Positions 1 to 11,940 of a DNA stretch of 64,000 nucleotides are shown here, piece after piece. The notes under the pieces were generated by a model that did no database searches, was not told the DNA's origin, and saw only the letters and a list, made by a program, of their open reading frames with translations. Where the stretch lies: assembly GCA_934047225.1 (NCBI GenBank), contig OW203985.1:2993501-3057500 (forward strand), written 5' to 3'. The translations under genes were made by a program, and so were the position numbers. Numbering within the stretch: position 1 is the first letter of the stretch; the number at the start of each line of letters is the position of its first letter. The stretch is from Ypsolopha sequella. Lineage: Eukaryota > Arthropoda > Insecta > Lepidoptera > Ypsolophidae.

Positions 1-2412
1 CTTCTCCAAGCTAACTTCAAAAACCTGCTGTCAATTTTGTGTAATGGCAGGTCAATTTTTTTATTTATTGGGTATATTTCTATGATCATAAGAATTTCAT
101 ATAACACCCTCCGCCAAAGTGGTTCTGAAAAATAATCACGAACTTCTTACCTAATCTACTGGCTCTCTTATGTACTGAAGGACTTCCGAAAAACTATTTT
201 GCCGTGACCAAACAGTTTATCTTCTAATCAGGTTTAGACAGTAACATAATACACGTTGTAGCATTACATTTAAAAATTTGTAAGCTACTTGAGAATAATT
301 AAAAAATTAGTAAGCTACTTGAGAATCACGAATGTAATTTTATTAATAAGATTGATCTGGCCTAAATTTGGACTGCCACCAGGCAAGCCTGGTGACAGCA
401 AAAAAAAAAGGATAAATCAGGGTAAAGACACTATATAATTTTTTCGGATATACTAAAAATAACAATACTGAAGTAAAAAAAAAAGGTATAAAAACACAAG
501 TATATCACAAGAGCATTAGGTACGTCGGAACTTCGAAAATTAACACAAAAAAATACCTAGTCTATCTTGTTTTAGGATTTTATTTTAGGAGCTTTAACGA
601 CGCTATTGGTTTACGATATTATGGATTCGAAATTGAATGTTAAAACCAGTTTATAGGATCCCAGAAACTAGAATTTCGCGGAAGTATTAGTAACTTCTAG
701 TCGAGAGAAAATATAACTTTAAGGTAATAAAAGCAATCGTTATCTAGCTTTACATTAAGGAAGAAAATGATTGATTCAGGGTCTATTAAATGCCAGGCTA
801 CAGATATAAAAACCTGATAAGGGTGTCTTCGTGACGTAGATGTTGGAAATCTTCCCACGGAGTAGTCAGTCAAACCATGACTGTCATGCGCCAACTTCAG
901 AAATAACTTGGGAAACGGACTTTATCCCTTCAGCCTTACTTCTGATGCGCAACCAAACAGGATGAAAAGGTGGTGCGCGGAAAATGGAAGAAATGGAAAA
1001 AACCCTTAAAAAACCTGAAGGGTCGCTGTAAAGAAATAAAACAACAGCGTCAAGACATGCCTACGAAATCCGGGCAAGGAAATTAGCGTATTGGAAACGG
1101 GACAAAAGGGATTTTCAGAGAATGAAACCAAAAGTACACAAAACTTACCATGAAAAGAAGAAAAAAAAGGCTTCCATGGCTCTAGGGCAAATGTGCTCTG
1201 TTTTGTGAATCCAATGGGATTTCAAATTTTATATATTCATTTTTTATTGCAAATTTTGTATTGTTTCAACGATGATACTCTTCGATATGAGAAAAATAAC
1301 AAAAAAAACATGACAAAATCTTATAAATTTTAAAATTTGAATATTCAGTAAAGAAATCAACGACAAAGAAAGACTAAAATAGATGAAAAAGGTTGAATAC
1401 CTGTAGCGAATGCTACAACGTTCAGGCTACGACGTAGCGGGTCTACACAGGTAAAACTATAAGGTCGTAGTTTTGTAGTTGAGTTTCTGCCCCCCCCCCC
1501 CCCGAGTGAATTCCTGCGTACGCCTTGGCGTGACGAGTTACGTATATTAGTTTCGTTACTGTTACAACAAATCACAAAAGAAGGCAACAAAATACATTTA
1601 TTGACCTTGAGTTCTAAAAGCACATACATTCCGCTTTAACGTGATGCCTCTGATAACACTGGGCCCAAAAAACGTTGGCAAGGTTGCCTTTTTAATATAC
1701 TAATGGAAGGCCCTATTCTTGACACCTACGTACAAAAGCGACGACGGCCCGAAATTATTTCACGCTGTCTGCGCTGCCTACTTGACGTCGAGATGGGGGT
1801 ACGGATAGTGGTGCTGTCATTTCGCAGTAAAGTCGTTTTCTACGTTAGCAGAAAAATCGGCCAATGACCTTTGCGCGTTTTGTATTGGACCCTGTACCAC
1901 GAAACGCAGTAATTTGTGACAAACGGTAAAGATTGTATGGCGAGATTAACGTATCGTTTTCTTTTGACGCGTATATTTTTTTCCAGCTGCCTTAGAAAAA
2001 TACTTAAGCAGTCTGTTTGTACCGGATGTTTTTACATCTTTAAATCAAACCAGAGTAATCTATTGATTATATACCATTATCCACCTATTAGTTTTGCTAA
2101 GAAGAAGGGCAATAAACATGACAAGATACGAGTATGTCTATCTTTCTTTTTTCCAAAGACATTGTATTAGATAACTAGATTGTACACTACAACATGAAAA
2201 ACAAGTCGAGCAAAAAGAGCGCAAACGTCCGTTTGTCCCTTTTTACTAATATGACCACACATTTGCAACATTGCTAACCAAGGACACAAGGGAGGCGAAT
2301 GGTTCTCTCGTTTGGCTCGTTTTTAGCTTGAATAACAATAACAACCTTGTTTGTAACACAATTAAATCTAGTTTAGTTGAACAAATATTGGACATTCTAG
2401 TTATTTATACAC
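1..2412. other. AT-rich DNA, no gene recognised
   Basis: I see no supportable gene. The stretch contains short poly-A and poly-T runs, a run of about 14 C at roughly 1490-1503, and short frames with no recognisable motif. It reads as intergenic or intronic insect DNA, probably made partly of old repeats. Confidence 0.5.
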
Positions 2413-2571
2413 TAAAGCCGATTCTGATGGCTTTAATTTTAGTTTCAGTGCTGTCAAAACTAAAATTGCACAAAAGTTCTCAAGTGTTAGGATTAGACGC
2501 TAAATTGTTTTGGAAAGATTTAAGTTTTGACAGCACTAACACTAAAATTAAAGTCTTTAAAATCGGCTTTA
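2413..2571. mobile_element. 159-bp palindromic MITE, TA-flanked
   Basis: The ends are long inverted repeats: the left arm starts TAAAGCCGATTCTGATGG and the right arm ends AAAATCGGCTTTA. About 50 bp on each side pair imperfectly around a short middle that is rich in TTGTTTTGG. Both outer ends carry TA, which fits a TA target duplication of the Tc1/mariner type (inference). A longer relative with the same ends lies at 33896-34196. There is no coding capacity, so it is a non-autonomous element. Confidence 0.75.
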
Positions 2572-2885
2572 ATGTCTTTGATTCTTCCATCGTGATGAAT
2601 GACAGGAATGTCCCTATTCATAATTTAAAATTGATGTTTTATATTTGATTGTATTTTTTTTTTTTTATTTTAGTTTTAATTTATTAATTTTGATTTTAAT
2701 TTTTGATATTAATATTATAATTGTATAACGGATTAGTTAATATACTGTAATGTTATACATTTTAAATTAATAATAATAATAAATCATCATTATTTTAAGA
2801 TAAAGTTATTGGTAACATTGTATTCTAGAATATCTATGGTTCGTTGTCTATGGTGCCTCCGTTTTGTGATATAGTGCGATTCATA
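2572..2885. other. AT-rich spacer
   Basis: Very AT-rich, dominated by TTTTAATTT and AATAATAAT runs. No gene or structured element is seen. Confidence 0.5.
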
Positions 2886-3277
2886 ATAGTAGTTTATGCT
2901 ACAAGGGCGCAAAAGAATAAATTACGAGGATGATTTAAAAACGAGCGTAGCGAGTGTTTTAAACGTAACCGAGTAATTTATTGCTCTTACGCCCGTGTAT
3001 CATACTACGTTTTTCAATGCATAGTGTGAGGAAATAAAACAAATATAATCTTGTGAACTTTAAATTATAATTGGCTTAAAAGGACTGTATCCAGAGCCGT
3101 TAAACAGTGGAAAAAAAAGTATAACATTTATGGTACACAGGTAAGGCTTCAGGTTAGCCATTCATTGTAAATAAATAAAAAAAAAATATGAAGAAAGCCC
3201 TAGGGTAAAATAATCGACTTTCTGTTCGGTTTTGATGCATAAAAAGTGGGCCTTTACGAGCACTTTCATTAAAAAAT
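2886..3277. mobile_element. Palindrome-containing repeat family, copy A
   Basis: This copy starts with an imperfect palindrome at about 2888-3011. Its outer ends read GTAGTTTATGCTAC and GTATCATACTAC, and its centre is GAGCGTAGCGAGTG. A second module follows, beginning TTTTTCAATGCATAGTG and ending near GCCTTTACGAGCAC. Related copies are at 4048-4457 (same orientation), 32911-33303 (inverted) and 63710-64000 (inverted, cut by the window end). In copy A the right-hand terminal repeat is degraded. Confidence 0.75.
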
Positions 3278-4047
3278 AGTTTTATGCCATAATGTTGGCA
3301 ACAGCGACGTCTAAACGAGATGACTGGATAATACCAACTTTCATGTTAATGTATGAACAAGGCTCTTTTGGTGCGTGGATTCAAGTTTCTTTTGAACGTT
3401 TAGCACACTTATCTACCTACAAACTTGAAACTTGACTGGTAGGTTTCTTATATCACACAGGTATCCGCTACGTAAGGATTTTATAAAGTATAAATTATAA
3501 AGGTGTGATACAGGCTGTTGAAGTTTATATCCACGCGCCAAAATAATAATAATAATTATATTTATTTATTCACAAAAAGCTTAGCCTATGTTACAAAAGA
3601 TTAATATTAACAATATGTACACAGCCACAAAGTGACCAAAAACAATCATTATTGTACAGACGCCAACATGCCTGACCCATTGACAGTTTCAATTGTGACG
3701 CCATAGCTGTTAAAATCGTTTACAAAGAGAGAACTTGAACCGCTACCGTCTGTACAACTTATGAGTAGCCAAAAGAGCCTTATCGTACCATAAATGCATA
3801 GCAACTATATTCTAAACCGCACACTACGTACTAATTTTTCTTTTGTGCTCTACCCATATTTTGTTTCTTTCTTGAATATAATGTTAGTACCTAAGTAATT
3901 TATTTATTTGCGTAAGAATTTGGTTACAAAGTTGGCTTAAAAAACAATTCCAGGAAATTCAACCACAACATGGTGTGCAAATATTACAACCAGCGGGCCT
4001 ATTATGTATCTCTAGTTGCCTTCTGGACTGGGTGTCTATCATCAAAA
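3278..4047. other. Spacer with a probable minus-strand LINE 3' tail
   Basis: At about 3541-3600 the sequence reads AATAATAATAATTATATTTATTTATTCACAA. On the minus strand this is a 3' end with an ATT/AAT tail after GTGAATAAATA, like the minus-strand LINE end near 37461. No coding motif could be followed upstream. Nothing else is recognised. Confidence 0.35.
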
Positions 4048-4457
4048 TAGTAGTTTATGCTACTAGGGCGAAAAGGAATAAATTACGAGGACGATTTAAA
4101 ACACGAGCGTAGCGAGTGTTTTAAACGTAACCGAGTAATTTATTGCTTTTACGCCCGTGTATCATACTACGTTTTTCAATGCATAGTGTGAGGAAATGAA
4201 AACAAATATAATCTTGTGAACTTTAAATTATAATTGGCTCAAAAGGACTGTATCCAGAGCCGTTAAACAGTGGAAAAAAAAGTATAACATCTATGGTCTG
4301 TCTACGTCTATGGTACACAGGAAAGGCTGCAGGTTAGCCAACCATTGTAAATAAATTAAAAAAAATAATAATAATAAAGCCCTAGGGCAAAATAATCGAC
4401 TTTTTGTTCGGTTTTGATGCATAAAAAGTGAGCCTTTACGAGCAGATGCATTGAAAA
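4048..4457. mobile_element. Palindrome-containing repeat family, copy B
   Basis: The most complete copy in the window. The left palindromic module starts TAGTAGTTTATGCTAC. The right module starts TTTTTCAATGCAT at about 4172 and ends ATGCATTGAAAA at 4457, giving a 12-bp terminal inverted repeat for that module. The interior GTATAACATCTATGG and GCCCTAGGGCAAAATAATCGAC blocks match the other three copies. No protein is encoded, so it is a non-autonomous element. Confidence 0.8.
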
Positions 4458-5924
4458 CAGATATACTATCGAATTCCGATTGTCTAAGGGCATGTTAGCA
4501 CTTGAAGTGACGACACAGTTCGTAAATAGTTCAATACCCACTAAAAGCAATTTTGAAAGTTTAGTTTTTATCTATGTTTTTGACGATAGGCACCCTGTCC
4601 AGTTGGCAACTTAAGATACAGAATAGGGGGGCTGTATACAAATGTCACTAAACAAAAAAGTGTAGCACTAAAAGACAAATAAAAAAAATTATAACGCTGT
4701 CATAGATATAAAAATATAGAACATTATCATTGTACGACCATATTAATTTAAAAAACTGAGAATAATAAAAAAAAAAATAACAAATAATGTTAAAATTATC
4801 CTATAATGTCAAAATAAATTTACATGTTACATGAAGATGTGGCTGTACAGAGTAGAAACAATTATTATACAAATTTTCTCTAGTTTTCTTCTTAAATAAG
4901 TTGAAGGGTAAACTTTTGATTTCTTCTGATAACTTATTATAAACCTTTACGCACACATAATATCTACACATTATTATGAAATAGGGTAAGATTGTATCTT
5001 GATAGATATAATTTATGATTACATCGACGTATTACTTCATATCACTTCTATTTTAAAATAAATGCAGATTTTTCTTAACAAATATATAGATTTCAAGTAA
5101 ATAAATACACGGCAATATGTAAGGACAAGTCGTTTATATACAACAAGAACAAATGGGGACAAAGATAACAGTGTTTTGGTAAAGAGATAGAAAGTACAGG
5201 ACGAGGAATTGGAACTGTACACCAGTTGGAGTAAAAGTATTTATCAGTTAGTTTTGGGGCAGCCCGGTCGAGCGTTACCTTCCACTTGCGCACCATAATT
5301 CTTTCATCACTCTTCTTTGATTTATTCAGAGAGGTATAGACGGTTTTTATTTTTGCTGACCCTTGAACCACAATATAAAAAATTAGTCGTACATTCACAA
5401 CAACACTCGCAAGTAACCGAAACAAAAGTTGAAAACAATCCTGAAATAGAATCCCCTATTTAGAACAAAAACTTGTACACTACACACATTCGCACATTCT
5501 CAGAAGTTTAGGATTATTTCCCCTCGATGACCCGAGTAAGTGAAACTCTTTGCTCAGCCTGACCTTCACGTTTCAAACTTTTAATCAAATTTCAACTTTA
5601 ACATGTGTTAATAGGGATTAAATACTACATTTTCGGGGTGGCTGTGAAACGGCGCAGGTGTTATCTACACAAATGTAATAAAGAGGTTAAGTTTGGATGA
5701 ATTAATGTTTGTTTGTAAATTGTAATATTGTTATCTCTAACATTGGAATAAATATATCAAGACATGTCCGTCAAGGAATGGTCAGAGGGACATTACAAAT
5801 TTATGGACATACCAAGCTACTGACGTGCTATAAAATTCAAAACCCATTTATTACTAATTAAAATAAGTACCTTGGCAACCGAGCTCCGCTCGGGATAGAT
5901 GGTAAAACTAAATAAAATGTAAAT
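4458..5924. other. No gene recognised; one dispersed repeat block
   Basis: AT-rich DNA. The block near 5260-5330 contains, on the minus strand, TATGGTGCGCAAGTGGAA, which recurs on the plus strand near 63550, so it is part of a dispersed element. Short frames here show no motif I recognise. Confidence 0.4.
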
Positions 5925-6355
5925 TTAATAGTTCCAGATGCATGTAAAGTCAGATTGAGCGCATCTTTCAGGAAATATCGTTTCTTTTTAGTTTAAAATA
6001 GCGCGCTCTGAGGCGTAGCTGTTACGACCACCAAGAAACACGCAATTACAAAAACTTTGCTTTTAAGTGAAATTATTTAAGTATTTTGAGACTCACCCAC
6101 GGGGCCATTTATTAACTTATTTTTAATACAAGTTTCGTAGTTGTATGATTTAAAGAAAATAAGAGGTAATTTTCTATTTTTTTCTATCAAGTGAACTTAC
6201 ATAAAGCAATTGCGTTTATGCTAAGACGTGCCGCCGATCAAATGTATAGTATACTATTTGTACAATTTTTATAAACTGATAGACTAAGTTACGCTATGTG
6301 AAATGGTCATTTGAAGTTGTGCATTTGACATTATACGGACCCTTAAATAATGCAC
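5925..6355 (+). repeat. Dispersed repeat (TTTAGTTTAAAATAGCG family)
   Basis: The block GTAAAGTCAGATT...TTTTAGTTTAAAATAGCGCGCTCT and, downstream, AAATGGTCATTTGAAGTTGTG...TTGACATTATACGGACCCTTAAA recur in the same order at 36452-36905. Partial copies are at 34434-34530 and around 38410-38470. The shared order over about 430 bp shows one dispersed family. No frame or terminal repeat is seen, so the class is unknown. Confidence 0.6.
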
Positions 6356-6375
6356 GTAGGAATCTCAGCAAACGT

Positions 6376-7316
6376 CAAAGGGTACGGAATATTCGTATTT
6401 CCGCTTTCTAAACACATCGTCACGACATGAATCCCCAAGGGGTGTCAGAGGTAGTTTCAAGTACGGACTGAGAAATTCAAGTCATACACTCGTATAACCA
6501 CGATTATTACGTTTCAACAGCCCTGTTACCGCACTAGGACTCAAATATGCCCCTATATAAATTGAATCCGCGATCTCCGGATAACTAACGTGACTTTCAA
6601 ACCAATAGACCAAAGAAAAAATCAAATTCTGTAATGTATCCCGAGTTTACAACTCAATATACAGGATGTATCAAAAGTCAACAATATCCCTTGGAGGGCT
6701 GATAGGCCAGCTCATAACTGTTCAGAATATCAAAATATGACCTCAGTAAAAAGTCGATTGTTTTCGAGTTATCTATACTTTTACTACACAATTCCATATG
6801 CTAAGATTCTAATTTTTGTTTCGCAATCCTGAATAGTCCTACTACTGATCTCAGTCCAAAATCAAATTAATATGATACCCTTTGTAATATTTGTTTTTTT
6901 TTTGTAAATTATAGGTTTGAAATTTTTTACTGAGGTAATATTTTGATATTCTGGACAGTCTTCTGGAGAGCTGGCCTATCAGCCCTCCAAGGGATAATGT
7001 TGACTTTTGATACATTCTGTATATTGTGTTTTAAACTCGGGATACATTACAGAATTTGATTTCTTCTTTGGTCTATTGGTTTGAAAGTCATGTTAGTTAT
7101 CCGGAGATCGCGGATTCAATTTGTATAGGGGCATATTTGAGTCCTGGTGCGTTGACAGGCCAGCTGAAACGTAATAATCGTTGGTGAAACGTGGTTATAC
7201 GAGTGTATGACTTGAATTTTACAGTCCGTACTTGAAACTACCTCTGACACCCCTTGGGGATTCATGTCGTGACGATGTGTTTAGAAAGCGGAAATACGAA
7301 TATTCCGTATCCTTTG
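6376..7316. mobile_element. Large foldback (about 940 bp) with SINE-like arms
   Basis: Two arms of roughly 370 bp are inverted around a loop at about 6760-6925. Outer arm sequences are GGGTACGGAATATTCGTATT on the left and its near-complement ending CGTATCCTTTG on the right. Inner arms share GGAGGGCTGATAGGCCAGCT and its complement. The outer parts contain the block CACGACATGAATCCCC...GGTGTCAGAGG, which also occurs in the tRNA-derived SINEs at 10194 and 60240. It may be a head-to-head SINE insertion pair or a true foldback transposon. Confidence 0.75.
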
Positions 7317-8660
7317 TTACTTTTGGGACACTCTGTATACAATTACACACAGAGACTTCATAACGCAGTATTCGTCATACGCTTTCAAGAGAGCATAATT
7401 TCCATTTAAAATGTATAATAAATGAAGGTATGTGCCCCATTTCCGTGCGTGATGGACGCACATGTGACTCAGCGGGACAATTTGCATTTAATTATTGCTT
7501 ACGTAAAATATAGAAGAGATGACATTCACGCTTTAAAAAGTAATATTTTTCTGCATGTTTATAGTACGGGATATAAAATCTTTATTATAAACGAGTAGTT
7601 GATGCTTGTGTTTATTGGCAATTGGTGGAATTTATTAAATATTATGTTTTATAAATCACTTAATTAATCCACAGTTATTTATACCTTATTACCAGAGTTC
7701 GGATTTTATGTCGGTACTTAAAGTTTTCATCTCTATTTGTTGTAAGTGTTCATCTATTTCTACAATAATAGTTTGATTAAGAGGATGGCCTACCCTAGCA
7801 ACTTTTTTTATTACCCGTCCAGCACAATAAGTCCAATGGCAAAGACCTTATTTGCTTTTATTAAAGGCGATGATATGTTGGCTCTTTAGCCTCTTTTTCT
7901 TGGACGCGTAATACTAATGATCACGCAGCGAAACAACAAATTGGTGTGTTTTTAGCTAATACTGAAATATTTTGTCGGGGAAAAATATTGGATTTAAGTA
8001 GATTCCCTTAATATTTCTATTACAAATTTTATAAAAAAATATATCAAGTGGTTCTTTTAACCACGTTTTTGAAATTTAGAATTTCAGTTAATGTTGTCTA
8101 AATTATGTTGTCTTACCGAGTTAATAAAGAAGTATCTTTCCAGATAGTCCTGCAGCATAGCACATAGCACATTCAAGTACAAAATTGTAAAAAAAAATAT
8201 ATATTTGAATAGTACATTATATTTTCAAGAGCCTAAAATGGTCCAAAACCTGAAATTATAAAAGTTGCCTCCATAGGAACAAAATCACGAAGTTACCTCT
8301 AACTTTCACCGAGTTTCCATTTTTACTTAAAATGGTGCAAATTACAACGCCAAAAATTTTAACAATATAATCATGTTATTGTAAACAATAGCCCAGCGTG
8401 GTGATTTTATAAACATAACTACATTTCAAAAGTAAAAAAAATAAAACTCAGTTTTTCGTAATGGCGGGTTTTTCTACTGTCGTAGCAGCCATAGTTCAGA
8501 GCGCGCTATTTTGAACAAAAAAGGAAAGTTAATTCCTTAAAAGGAAGTTTAATTCTTATTGATTTAAAATGAGGTGCTCAATCTGTCTATGACTCTTATA
8601 GAAACAACAAGTTTTCTGTCCAATATCGTCTAATCAAACACTTTGATTCATCGGCTACGG
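7317..8660. other. No gene recognised
   Basis: AT-rich DNA with no coding signal. Near 8490 there is an inverted trace of the GCGCGCTATTTT repeat seen at 5925 and 36452. Confidence 0.45.
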
Positions 8661-9720
8661 CGTAGCACGTCTGCAATATCTGTAGAACGCATTTCAACTC
8701 GAATCACGTCTTCAATATCCGTAGAACGCATTTCAACTCGTACCACGTCTTCAATATCCGTAGAACGCATTTCAACTCGTACCACGTCTTCAATATCCGT
8801 AGAACACATTTCAACTCGTACCACGTCTTCAATATCCGTAGTACACATTTCAACTCGTAGCACGTCTTCAATATCCGTAGAACACATTTCAACTCGTAGC
8901 ACGTCTGCAATATCCGTAGAACGCATTTCAACTCGTAGCACGTCTGCAATATCCGTAGAACACATTTCAACTCGTACCACGTCTTCAATATCCGTAGTAC
9001 ACATTTCAACTCGTAGCACGTCTTCAATATCCGTAGAACACATTTCAACTCGTAGCACGTCTGCAATATCCGTAGAACGCATTTCAACTCGTAGCACGTC
9101 TGCAATATCCGTAGAACACATTTCAACTCGTACCACGTCTTCAATATCCGTAGAACACATTTCAACTCGTACCACGTCTTCAATATCCGTAGAACGCATT
9201 TCAACTAGTAGCACGTCTTCAATATCCGTAGAACACATTTCAACTCGTACCACGTCTTCAATATCCGTAGAACGCATTTCAACTCGTACCACGTCTTCAA
9301 TATCCGTAGAACGCATTTCAACTCGTACCACGTCTTCAATATCCGTAGAACGCATTTCAACTCGTACCACGTCTACAATATCCGTAGAACGCATTTCAAC
9401 TCGTACCACGTCTTCAATATCCGTAGAACGCATTTCAACTCGTACCACGTCTACAATATCCGTAGAACGCATTTCAACTCGTACCACGTCTTCAATATCC
9501 GTAGAACGCATTTCAACTCGTAGCACGTCTACAATATCCGTAGAACGCATTTCAACTCGTAGCACGTCTACAATATCCGTAGAACGCATTTCAACTCGTA
9601 GCACGTCTACAATATCCGTAGAACGCATTTCAACTCGTACCACGTCTTCAATATCCGTAGAACGCATTTCAACTCGTACCACGTCTTCAATATCCGTAGA
9701 ACGCATTTCAACTCGTAGCA
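8661..9720. repeat. 39-bp minisatellite, about 27 copies, open on both strands
   Basis: The monomer runs ATTTCAACTCGTACCACGTC followed by TTCAATATCCGTAGAACGC, 39 bp. Because 39 is divisible by three and no stop occurs, the array is open as a 13-residue repeat (ISVERISTRTTSS) on the plus strand, 8643-9803. On the minus strand it is open as VEMRSTDIEDVVR (8648-9778), with a shorter third frame at 8704-9204. The plus frame begins at TTG and the outer minus frame at GTG, so neither has an ATG at its edge. Copies 4-7 repeat as copies 8-11 with the same variants, giving a 156-bp higher-order period. Coding use is not supported by anything outside the array. Confidence 0.9.
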
Positions 9721-10193
9721 AACAAACAAATTTGAAATTCCTGCAAACTTCAAATGAATGGTTCAATGTATGTAACACTTTTATGAAAGTTTCACCAAAC
9801 TAGCTCACAGTAATTTTATAACCATATTAAGGATAAATGAATGTGTATTTATTCTTGTTCGAAATTAAAAGCAGTTGGTCAAAGCAAAGTTCACCTGCTT
9901 TGACTCTCCCGCGTTCTAGACGAGCGCGATCCATTCTAGGTTTTATTAACGCTTTCCATGAGACACGGTAATGGCTAAGAAAAAGTTGTATCAAAAATTA
10001 TTTTATGTTTTACATAAAATTGTATACAAAATAATTTTAATAAAAAATATCCACTTTATTCTTTTTTCATTATGTCTCTTATTGTTTGTTTTTAGTTGTG
10101 GTAACAAAATTTAGTACAACCGCATAATGTATATAATATAATACTGTACCACCATCACGAACGAAACCAAGAATAAAAATTAAAAAATAATAT
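9721..10193. other. AT-rich spacer
   Basis: No gene seen. A small palindrome, ATTTTATGTTTTACATAAAAT, lies near 10000. Confidence 0.45.
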
Positions 10194-10565
10194 ATCGTCA
10201 CGACACGAATCCCCGAGAGGGTGTCAGAGGTGTTCCGAGTGTAAACTTTGAAATATATGCATGTCACAGTCATGAATCCCCACTCGGTGCACTTGCGTTT
10301 CCAAAGAATATTACGTCCCAACGTGATGAGGGTGAGTTATATCGTCGTACTTCGAGCACAAATACATGCACGCTTTTTAAGACATGCAGGTTTCCTTACG
10401 ATGTGTTGCTTCACCGTTCAGCAAGTGATAAGTAAGAACAAATACTATGCACATAAATTCCGAAAAACTTATTGGTACATGCCCGACCGTGGATCGAACC
10501 TGGATCGCAAGATTAAGAGGCCAGAGGTCCTACCCCTGAGTTATCGCTGCCACCGCTGCTGCCAC
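10194..10565 (-). mobile_element. tRNA-derived SINE, minus strand
   Basis: Read on the minus strand, the head has an A-box-like TAACTCAGGGGTAGGA and a B box GGTTCGATCC, spaced as in a tRNA gene. It continues into a body with CGACGATATAACTCACC and ends near GACACCCTCTCGGGGATTCG. The same head and body recur at 25240-25465 and 60240-60600, with a related copy at 31838-31990. It is not a functional tRNA gene: no acceptor stem is recognisable and the tail matches a dispersed body. Transcription would use the internal RNA polymerase III promoter. Confidence 0.75.
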
Positions 10566-11063
10566 CGAGAATGTTTTGAATTATAGTTCCTTAGGAATAA
10601 TATTATTGTTAAACAAAGAAAAACACACCATTAGGAAAACAACAAGCATTTAGGTGTCAATAATAAATCGTAATGCGATCGTTTGGTCATTTTCGGTCGA
10701 GCTTTATTTCACCAACGAATTGATTCAATTCAGTAATGGAACCTCGCGTGAGCCTAGCAGTTATGAGCCAACCATGTCAACTCACCCGGGCAGCCCTTAC
10801 TAGCCTTTTCTACAATAGTAATAGAGGCTATTTTTGTGGCTTAGTAGTCTAATTAACTTGGTAATTTAGCGCTATAACATGCCCTTGGCTGAGGCAATCA
10901 CTGCGATGGGGCGTTGACAAATTTTTTATTAGTTTACAAAGTTTTCCATGCTCCTCCAAGTGAATCAATTTACAATTACAATATATATAATCTATTTTAT
11001 TATATAATATCAGCATAATTTTTATCGAACTAATATTCTATACACTCGACATAATAATAACGT
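10566..11063. other. No gene recognised
   Basis: AT-rich sequence between a SINE and a MITE. No motif or structure is recognised. Confidence 0.45.
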
Positions 11064-11519
11064 TATACAGGTTGCTTTGAAATTCGACCTTTTCCCTTAA
11101 AGGGGTTATAATAGAGATCATTTCCAACAATAATACCAAGTAGGGGTCGAAAATGATCTATTTTATCAAGCAAAACACGTCGATATTTTAAGAAATTACA
11201 AAATCAAAATGGTTTTCTTTTCACTTAAGACCTTTTACTTCTGAGATTATAGGAATCCTGGGCAAGTGTATTTTTTATAAATGATGACTCATTTATTATT
11301 AATCAGAAAAATAAAAAATAAGTGCCGAGAGAGGAAGCATTATTTTTGAATAATTTGTTTTTCGCTACCAGTCTGAAAGTTTGAAAAATGTCTTAAAAAC
11401 CTTCGTAACTCGGAGACCATTTATTTTCGACCCATAGTTGATAGGACTTAATATGTTGGAAATGATCTCTAGTATAACTCCTTTCTAGGAATAGGTTGAA
11501 TTTCAGAGCAGCCTGTATA
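11064..11519. mobile_element. 456-bp MITE with long terminal inverted repeats
   Basis: The left end TATACAGGTTGCTTTGAAAT pairs with the right end ATTTCAGAGCAGCCTGTATA. Pairing extends through GAGATCATTTCCAAC and GTTGGAAATGATCTC, so the arms are at least 65 bp and weaker pairing continues inward. No frame inside encodes a recognisable transposase. TA at both edges could be a target duplication, but this is not certain. Confidence 0.75.
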
Positions 11520-11661
11520 CCGTTGTAAATAAGAGCGCAGCTACATTTCCACGGCACGACGCCCCGGCAAAGTAAAACGATACGGTTCGACGTTGTACCA
11601 CGTTACGTCATCGCGTGCCAAGCTGTAGAATCTTACCTCACAGCGCCATGTGCGATATTTC
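11520..11661. other. Spacer before hairpin
   Basis: GC-richer than its surroundings (CGGCACGACGCCCCGGC). No gene is recognised. It may be the outer part of the element centred on the following hairpin. Confidence 0.3.
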
Positions 11662-11786
11662 ACTCTTGAACGGTGCAAGTCGAACCTGTGATGTGGCAGT
11701 TTTTTCAGAAGAAGTCTACGTCTCACACAGTCCATATTTAGAAAGAAACTGTCACTTCACAGGATCAACTTGAACCGTTCAAGAGT
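11662..11786. repeat. Inverted repeat, about 40-bp arms
   Basis: The left arm ACTCTTGAACGGTGCAAGTC (11662-11704) pairs with the right arm ending GAACCGTTCAAGAGT (11747-11786) at roughly 85-90% over about 40 bp. The loop is about 42 nt. The flanks are unusually GC-rich. It could be the core of a MITE. Confidence 0.7.
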
Positions 11787-11940
11787 AAAACCGGAACTTG
11801 ACACGACCCGGCGCGTCGGCGCCGCACTTATCCGTAAATTTCCACTTCATGGCGCCATACCATGACGTTTTATAATGTTAGAGACGTCAATTTTAAGAAT
11901 GTTTTAAATTTATAACGCTACTCAAAGGTCTGCATGCTTT
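11787..11940. other. Spacer
   Basis: Contains a GC-rich tract CGGCGCGTCGGCGCCGC near 11808. No gene is seen. Confidence 0.35.

Noticed and set aside
1357..1629. 90-residue minus-strand frame with a glycine run
   Set aside because: The Gly run comes from a poly-C tract. No domain is recognised, and start and end have no supporting signals.
2271..2648. 125-residue plus-strand frame
   Set aside because: Its centre is the palindromic MITE 2413-2571 and its edges are AT-rich. No domain is recognised.
8661..9720. Possible CRISPR array (regular repeats)
   Set aside because: The repeats are contiguous 39-bp monomers with no unique spacers, and the genome context is eukaryotic. The same applies to the 23-bp and 28-bp arrays.
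10480..10560. Possible tRNA gene on the minus strand (A and B boxes)
   Set aside because: No paired acceptor stem and no clean cloverleaf. The box region continues into a body repeated at 25240 and 60240, so it is a SINE.
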